Positions 56,848 to 64,000 of a stretch of 64,000 bases of DNA are shown here, piece after piece. Numbering within the stretch: position 1 is the stretch's first letter; the number at the start of each line of letters is the position of its first letter. Made by a program: the position numbers and the translations under genes. Under the pieces are notes generated by a model. The model was given only the letters and a program-made list of their open reading frames with translations, did not search any database and was not told where the DNA came from. Origin of the DNA: Camellia lanceoleosa (lineage: Eukaryota; Streptophyta; Magnoliopsida; Ericales; Theaceae); assembly GCA_025200525.1 (NCBI GenBank), contig CM045767.1, forward strand, positions 3,917,437-3,981,436, given 5' to 3'.

Positions 56848-57573
56848 GTTTCTGGCAACTCTGCTGGGGACTTAGAGAATTTGACTCAAACTCATGATAT
56901 GTTGTTTTATCTACACTTATGTGTTTCTTTGCATTTGTATTTGCATTGGTGTGCCTAAGTCACAGTATTTGCCATCTGTTATTCCTGAATGGTTTGCCGG
57001 AGGCTTTCTTGGAAAAGCTTGCCATAAGGCTGACTGATTGCGGGCTCTGCGACGATGGGACCACAAACCTTGGATCTGGACTACCGTTGTACCATTTGAT
57101 CCTCCTTTCACTTCTCGGTATTAGGAGCGAGAGGTATATTAGGTAGTCTTGCTGAGGCACCTTTTTAACCAATCGACCTAGTTGCATATCAGAAGCCTTA
57201 GAGACTGTTCCAAACTAGGACAGGTTGCTCACCCGAATGTAGGTTTTTTTGAAACCACTTGCTTGCGTAGCAAACCCCTAGTTCCTGATGAAATTAGGAC
57301 AAGGAAACCTTACCCCACCATAGGGTTGTTTTGGCTCTCACTTGCTTGATACATGTTTTTAGAGTGAAACTCTACAGGAACATATGTATCAGTTGCAAGT
57401 CTGGGTATTAGTTTGAGGATATCAGTTTTGAGGCAGTAATTTGAGGCAGAAATCAATGTCTGAGTACAGTCATCCAACTTATGATTTCAACTGTGTGTTG
57501 TCTCTGTCTACGCCGAGGTGCTGTGCGTTTGCTAATTGTTGTTTCTTTTTTTGCTTTATTTTCTTTTTACAAG
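56848..57573 (+). other. 5' leader of element D
   Basis: Non-coding leader between LTR and gag; it aligns in order with 33543-32837 read on the minus strand. It ends in a pyrimidine tract and TTTTTACAAG at 57573, acceptor-like, directly before the first conserved gag codons. Confidence 0.6.
56853..56870 (+). promoter_or_regulatory. Primer-binding site of element D
   Basis: TGGCAACTCTGCTGGGGA, identical to the C site over its 16 shared bases; tRNA-Arg type as in Tat/Ogre elements. Confidence 0.75.
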
Positions 57574-60050
57574 GTAGTATTTCACAATTGCTTCCGACAA
57601 GGCGGTTACCCTCCGAGCACTCTGGACTTGAGTTAAGAGGATTTACCGATCTGAGGATCTTATTGGAGGACAACCAGTGTTTGCTTCACTACCCCCGATT
57701 ATGAGACAGAGGAGAGTCAAGCATAGATCACCAGTTCAGCAATCGCCAATTCAATGATCACTATCTACGTCACCAGTGCTCAGTCGGGCCCAGTTTTCTG
57801 CTTTCACCTCAGAAAGAGAGTATATACTAGATTTGATAGATCAGCACCCCGTAGACAATATGGAGGATATGATGTGCCAACTTCAACAAACCATCGAGGC
57901 CATGCAATCGCGGGCCATTGCTTCGTCAGCGGAAGTTACCACTCGCCAAAAAGAGATTGCAGCCCAGCAGGCTGAACTGATTGCTAGGCTTCAACAACAA
58001 CAACAACAACAACAACCACAACAAGTAGCAGCTTCTACTTCACATCCACCCCCGGCCAGGGTTCCATTACCCGGGGTTACTACTAATGTCCAGGAGAATA
58101 CAGACATTCAGGCAAAGCCAGCTCTACCCCAGACTTCCAAAGCACTGGTCTACCCAACAGAGGCACCCTTTGAGTTTGAGGTTGATCTTACAGCTCTGAA
58201 AGTAAGAAAGCTTGAGAAGCTTTTCAAACGAGCTTAGCGTGTCAATTCGATCCCAGATATAGAGGACGGCTATACAGATTCGGCGGTGACATTGCCGGAT
58301 AGATTTAAAATTCCTCACATAGACCGCTTTGACGGTTCGGGTGATCCCATAGTCCACTTGCGGCTATTTTCAAATATTCTGCAGTCGATGGGCCTAACTA
58401 GACTGTAGAAGTTATCTCTCTTCAGCCGAACCTTGTCAGGTATTGCGGCCATTTGGTATGCTAAACTGGAAGATTCTGTGAAGAGGAGCTGGGAAGAGAT
58501 GGCCTAGGCCTTTATTGCCCAATACTGCTATAACACTCAAATCGAGGTCACAACTCGTGATCTCGAGGCAACTCGTCAAGAACCGAAGGAGAGCTTCTCT
58601 GATTTCGTCACTCGGTGGAGGGTCAAGGCCTCCATGATGACCACCCGGCTAACTGAAAAGGACTAGATAAGAATGGTCATTCGTAATCTGCAACCGAGGC
58701 TGCTACAAAAAATGATCGTCTGACCTCTACCTACATTTGCCGACCTCCACGAGATAGGGGTGCAGATAGGGGTGCAATGAAACAGGGTCTGATTGACCAT
58801 GAAAAAGGGCAACCTGAAAGGGCTTTTACACGCAGTTCAAATGCGGCTACGAGTAGTAATGCAGCTGCTAGGACTTCTAATGTTGGTATGGTCACCACCA
58901 CGCCGAAAACAGCCACCCCCTTTACCAGTGCATCTGGAACCACCTCACAACCTGCAAAACACCAACCCCAGGGCCAGAGGGTTTTCATCCCATTTTACAT
59001 ATCTTTGTCTGCGGCCTTGAGGGTCATAATCAGAAAGGGGCATCTAAAGCCCCTAGAGCCACACCCATTACCTAATCCTCTCCCTCCTACACACAACCCA
59101 GCCAAGTATTACGCCTTCCACTAGTAGCATGGTCATGATACCGACCTATGCTTTAGGCTCTGTTATGAGATTCAGGATCTCATAGACACTAAAGTGATAG
59201 AGCCTCTTGAATAGCCTAATGTCACTACAAACCCTCTCCCACCACATAACCAACCCCCACCACCCAGGCAAGTAAATCTTATCTAAACACTGGCCGTCCC
59301 ATACGACCCCAGCATATACATCACCTCCACCCATCTACCTAAGCCGGTGATGTTCATTCCAAAAAGCACAGACTTGTGCATGATGAGCGTATCCATATCC
59401 CAACCCGAACCTGTGGTAGTGGCTATGGTATAAGAATGCATGCCTGAGGGCTCCATGAGCTTAACTGAAAAAAAGTACAACCCGTGCCGTTACATTGTGC
59501 CAACTAGCCAGGCCAAGCCAGACCAGGGGTGGAATTGCCAATGAAGATGGAGGTTAATATAGTTCGGGAGGACGGGCCAAGCCAGGGACTGGATGACTTA
59601 GCTGAGCTCGATGAGGGCATCAGTAGTCTATAGTTCTTCAATGAACAGGATCTGGGGAATATACAGATTGGCTGGTTTGATATGAACGGGTCAACAGACA
59701 ATACGGGATGGCTTAGTGATGAACCAGATGTTGACAAGGGGTCTCAACCAAAGTAGGGACAGTTGGAAACGGGAACTTTTGCAACAGTTGGAATGGTTGA
59801 CGACAAGTGAGAGTTGCCGAAGAGCACCGGTACTAAGAATTTTGCTCAAGAATTGGGTAGCATTTGTACAACCGATACAGAACAGGAGGCCGCGCTGAAG
59901 CAGTTCGAACAGGAAAGAATCGAGAATAATCAGAAGGCTAGAAAAGCCAAAAGCTCTGCGAGGGTAGGTATTGCGAATCTGAGAGTACTTACTAGCGGAA
60001 CCAAAGCAGCTTGCTTGTCGATTCGAAGGAATGTAGTGGGAAGATGAGGA
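57574..60050 (+). pseudogene. gag of element D, many stops
   Basis: Order as in C gag: N-terminal RSEDLI region, then a Gln-rich segment from a (CAA)n run near 57990-58020, capsid domain from about 58250 (LPDRFKIPHIDRFDGS, IWYAKLEDSVKRSWEEMA), then the proline-rich C-terminal part near 58880-59130 (YISLSAALRVIIRKGHLKPLE, then a His/Cys region). At least five stops interrupt the capsid domain, several of them TAG where the C copy has CAG or CAA. Some bases are duplicated or lost (GATAGGGGTGCA repeated near 58755-58775). Confidence 0.8.
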
Positions 60051-60051
60051 T

Positions 60052-61595
60052 TTGCATCTCGCCCATACAGATAAGGATTGGGGACAAAATTTTCCAGATG
60101 ATACATTGTATTCCGAAGAAGTCGATCACATGACTCGAAGTGGGCAGTACTTTAAGCCTCCACACCTGGACCAACCAAAAGCATCAGGGAATGACAAGGA
60201 AGCAGAGAAACAGAGAGATAAACTACTAGAAGAAGAAGCTATACTGAAGCAGCTGAAGAAGATTCAAGCGGACATATCTATTTGGGGATTGCTTATGGCT
60301 TCACGAGTGCATAGACAAGCCGTCCTATCAACAATGGATAAGGCTAAGCTATCTATCGATACAACCCCCCAGCAGTTAGTGGGATTGGTTTTCCTAAGAG
60401 GCGTTTCGCTGACTTTGACCTTTACAGATAAAGAATTGTCGCCTGAGGGCTCTGAGCACAACAAGCCACTATACATTTCTGTTGAACGTAAAAAGAAATG
60501 GATACCAGTCGTCTTGGTTGATACCGAGTCTGCAATTAATGTGTATCCATCGCGCACGGCCTATGCTGTCGGCTTGAAGCCCACAGACTTTGTACCGACG
60601 GCCTAGGTGATTCGGACTTATAACAATACAAGTCGGGAAGTGATGAGGACAGTTCGAATCAGAACTCAGGTTGGCCCAGCACAACAAGACATCGAGTTTC
60701 ACGTCCTAGATGTTCCAGCCACCTTTAATTTACTCCTTGGACGGCCGTGGCTGCACCAAGTGAAAACTGTCTCTTCCACTCTGTATCAGATGCTGAAGTA
60801 CCCCCATGGGAAAAGGGTAGCTATTGTTTTTTAGAACTCTTCCATACATCCTCCGCCGGAAGTCACTACACCGGTACTAGAAATTGTACACAACGAAGAG
60901 GATGTCTTTTTGTAAGGACTCACCTTGGCCGAGGCCTGGGTATTGCAAGATATTTTGGCTATTGATGAGGGGTTGTATGTTAGTGCTCAATCTGTCTACC
61001 TCATGAATAAGCTGTAACATGTACCTAGAATGGGATTGGGAAAGAGCGGCCGGAAGGGCGTTGCTGTGTCGGCCGAAGTGCTACATAACCCTCATACCTT
61101 TGGTCTAGGTTACACGCCTACCAAAGAGAATTGGATAAGAAAGGGGAAGGAAATGGCAGGAAGAGCCAAGGCTAAGCAAAGTGGGAGGCCCTACGAGCTT
61201 GTACATAGACTCATTTAAGGAAGCCTGAATTGCCGCTTTGTCTGGGAGGGGGAGGATTTCCCATTTTGCGGCTTTCCTAAGCTATGGTGGTCTGGCAGCG
61301 TTGCGGCTTTGAGATCTTTTTTGACCTACAGTTGCAAGGGGATGAAGTTGCAAAAAAACAGACTGACTTACCAACTATGGTTGAACTGAATGCAGAAGAT
61401 GAGTCTGATGGCATAGAACTTGAGATAGAAGCAACGTCGGCTTGTCTCCTTTCAGATCCTCAGATCACACCGGAGAGCTTGGGGGATGACTTCTCTATTT
61501 CCATGATTGGAGATCAAACGACTGTGGGTCCTTCAGGTGGTATTCTAGATGTATCTATCGCACCCTCTCTCGTTTAACAGTTCGATGAGGGCTTT
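60052..61595 (+). pseudogene. Protease and linker region of element D
   Basis: An open stretch at 60052-60606 contains a Lys/Glu-rich helix, then VVLVDTESAINVYP with the catalytic Asp codon at 60530-60532. An in-frame TAG at 60604-60606 stands exactly where element C has one. VIRTYNNTSREVM, then LLLGRPWLHQ, follow. More stops at about 60832, 60915 and 61216. The linker ends in a region equivalent to C 28950-28700 (DDFSISMIGDQTT). Confidence 0.75.
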
Positions 61596-62983
61596 TTGTC
61601 CAGCAGTTCTGAATCAGGTAGTGAACCGGAATCTGATTCTACAGAGTCTGTGGAGTCGGAATCAGATTCTAGTTCTTTTGAGTCAGAGTCTGGTATTCCT
61701 AGGATTGATAACCTAAATGCCGCTATTTTGTCCAGGTCATCTTTTTCCTTTTCTTTTGAATCGGTTGTAACTGAGGAATTGGACGAACTGGAAGTTGTGA
61801 ATGAAAATGGTACCACTGCTGTTTCCGAGTACTTTTATGTGCCACTTGTCTATTACATGGATCATGACTTTCAAAATTTTGATAAAAACGACGAGGAAAG
61901 AATTCCTCTGGTTTTAAAACATTTGATTGATCGAGAGGAGGAGAGGTTTGTAAAACCCCTAGTTGATGAAATCATTTCAATTAACGTGGGTACTGAGAAG
62001 GATTCGCGTCTAGTCCAAATCGCGTCCACGTTGTCTTCAGAGGAACGCAAGTGCTTAGTCGCTTTATTAAAAGATTTCAAAGATGTTTTCGTGTGGTCCT
62101 ACGAAGACATGTCTAGAATCGATCCGGAGATTATACAGCACTAGATCTCTCTTGACCCTGAGGCCTAACCCGTCAAACAAAAGCTTTGGAGAATACACCC
62201 GGATTGGGCTTTGAAAATCAAGAAAGCGGTCACCAAGCAGATAGATGCAAGGTTCTTGCTGGTATCTGAGTATCCTACTTGGTTGGCCAACATTGTTCCG
62301 GTGCGGAAGAAAGATGGTAGAATTCGGGTGTGTGTGGATTTCAGAGATCTGAACAAAGCCAGTCCGAATGACGACTTTTCTCTACCGCACATCGACGAAT
62401 TGGTGGACTTCACTGTAAGCCATGTGTTGCTCTCCTTTATAGATGGGTTTTCCAGGTATAACCAGATCTTGATAGCAATCGAGGATAGGGAGAAGATTGT
62501 CTTCACCACGCCGTAGGGAACTTACTGCTACAGGGTGATGCCGTTCGGTCTAAAAAATGTTGGGGCTACTTATCAACGAGCTGCAACCACGATCTTGCAT
62601 GATATGATCCACAAAGAGGTTGAGGTGTATGTAGATGACATGATTGTCAAGTCCAAGGAAAGAGAGGGCCACTACACCGCCTTAAAGAAATTTTTTCAAC
62701 GGATCAGAGAATATCGGTTGCTACTAAATCCACAAAAGTGCACTTTTGGTGTCACAGCAAAGAAAATACTGTGGTTCTTGATTACACAAAGGGGCATCGA
62801 AGTCGATCCTTCCAAAATCAAGGCCATACTAGAAATTCCACCACCAAGGATTGAAAAGAAGGTGCGACACTTTCTGGGTAAAGTGCAATTCATAAGACGG
62901 TTTATTGCAAAATTAACCTTGACTTGTAAACCACTATTTAGCCTTCTGAAGAAAGGAAAGAAATTCCAATGGGATGACCGATG
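61596..62983 (+). pseudogene. Reverse transcriptase of element D, truncated by an inserted LTR
   Basis: It begins with a Ser/Glu/Asp-rich tract (61596-61700; SSSSESGSEPESDSTES). It then aligns with C: VWSYEDM near 62095, VCVDFRDLNK near 62330, LLSFIDGFSRYNQI near 62430 and YVDDMIVKSKE near 62630. Stops at about 62143, 62166 and 62514. It ends within KKGKKFQWDDR at 62983, where a Tat LTR begins. RNase H and integrase are not in the window. Confidence 0.85.
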
Positions 62984-64000
62984 TGTAGACATCCCATTTT
63001 TTACTGTCTTTAAGACTTGGACGCGACTGATGGTTTGGCCTTATGTAGCTAGCCGACCATAACCCCCTCTCCAAGTGTGTCCTAAAAGTGAATTTTGTTT
63101 TCCTTTAAGCCTTATGTCCGAGGGTTTGGCCTTTTGGGGGGAAACTTGAATTAGTTTTCCCCCCATTTTTCCCCCTCTTTTCCACCCTTTTTTTGTCTAT
63201 ATAACCAGCACTCCCAGCTGGTTTTGAGGGTTAGAAAATTTGGTTTGAGCCTCCTACATCCAATCTCTCTCTCTTTATATTCCAAGCACCAAAACCCTTT
63301 GTTCTTGGACCCTTTTCTACACCACCACATAGCACCACCTCTCCATCCTCCTTTCCAACACTTGGAGCTGGTTTTTCAGAGGCAAAAAGCACCTTTCTTT
63401 GGTTCAAAAGTTGTCAAAGGCATAGTCTTCAAGGGTGAGCTTCCTTTTTCCCTTTTCTAGCCTTTTCTTGATTTATTTATAATCCATACTTGCTTACATT
63501 TTTGGGCTTCGACCCTAACTGGAGATAGGCTTATTTTGAGCTATTTTTCATGTTTGATTAAGGGCCTCTCCCTGTTTGAGGCCTCGTTTTTACACTTTGT
63601 GTTAAATCTCTCTTGTATGCCTCTTTATTGCATAGTATTTTTGGCCTATGTATAAACTGTTTTGAGCTCTGTCATAAACTATAAAGTGGTTTATTTTGAG
63701 TCCTTCTTCAACATTGTTGAAGGGATCATCACTGTTTGAGGCTTCCATTTTCCACTTGCCTTTATATCCCTCTTTTGGCCCCATTTTTGCATGATTTGTT
63801 AGCCTCTTGTGCTTCTGTTTTTGGACTTTGGTCCAAACTTTAAATGGCTTCATTTTGACCCCCTCTTCATGTTTCATTAAGGATATTTTGCTATTTGAAG
63901 CATTCTTTTTATACTTTGTGTTATAGCTCTCTTTTTGGCCTTATCTTGTATAGTATTTTGAGCATACTTTCACACTGTTTTGGGTTTGATCATCAACTGT
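62984..64000 (+). mobile_element. Start of a further Tat LTR (E), runs off the window
   Basis: It begins TGTAGACATCCC. U3 is short (about 212 bp), with TATATAA at 63198-63204, a CT-rich leader, and CTTCAAGGGTGAGC with a donor-like site at 63435. From 63500 it carries the same subrepeats as LTRs A, B and C. Its U3 and leader do not match LTR D (53016), so it is more likely a separate insertion in D than the 3' LTR of D. The preceding five bases are CGATG. Confidence 0.75.

Noticed and set aside
56853..56870. tRNA gene fragment
   Set aside because: Only the 3'-end complement is present, immediately inside an LTR; it is a primer-binding site. No cloverleaf can be drawn around it.
53016..64000. 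Treating 53016-56847 and 62984-64000 as the LTR pair of one element
   Set aside because: Apart from the first about 30 bases, U3 length, leader and TATA spacing differ. The second LTR is closer to LTRs A-C.

Overview
The window is nuclear DNA of a flowering plant, probably a eudicot. It is AT-rich, has spliced genes with GT..AG introns, carries a plant-only DUF4408/DUF761 gene, and is dominated by nested LTR retrotransposons. No species is assigned. No rRNA, tRNA, CRISPR or prokaryotic operon structure was seen.

Left block (1-37957): a nested stack of minus-strand Ty3/gypsy elements of the Tat lineage. The lineage call rests on two RNase H domains before integrase, a tRNA-Arg-like primer site, and long LTRs that start TGTAGACACCCC and end ACA. 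Element C is the host copy: 5' LTR 33544-37957, internal region 15275-33543, and 3' LTR 11938-15274, whose distal end lies left of the window. Element A (internal 1-7936, LTR 7937-11937) inserted into that 3' LTR. Two unrelated TG..CA solo LTRs with perfect 5-bp target duplications sit inside A gag (3632-6275) and inside an antisense gene of C (18093-20156).

The most unusual content is in the 3' third of C. Two plus-strand (antisense) genes occupy 15.3-24.4 kb: a six-exon plant mobile domain (PMD) gene and a DUF7745-like gene. They are transcribed towards pol, whose end lies at 25096. Element A keeps a remnant of the DUF7745-like gene in the same place and orientation, so it is an old family component. 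Both antisense promoters and three Tat LTR promoters share GGCCGGCC-type palindrome clusters just upstream of TATA-like boxes. The Tat LTRs also share a splice-donor-like site in U5, paired with an acceptor just before gag. That predicts an intron of about 3.8 kb containing the primer site.

Middle block (37958-52449): AT-rich host DNA with one good host gene (41889-42524, minus), a very young Ty1/copia element (43646-48361; LTRs differ at 1 of 271 positions; one frameshift), and a 2.26-kb fold-back element (50029-52289) with a perfect 9-bp target duplication, as in the Mutator superfamily.

Right block (52450-64000): a truncated copy of the first solo-LTR family, interrupted by plus-strand Tat element D (5' LTR 53016-56847; degenerate gag, protease and RT). 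D is broken inside RT by the start of a further Tat LTR (E, 62984 onward) that runs off the window.

All Tat gag-pol copies are defective. The copia element is close to intact. The only clearly host-functional gene is the DUF4408/DUF761 gene.
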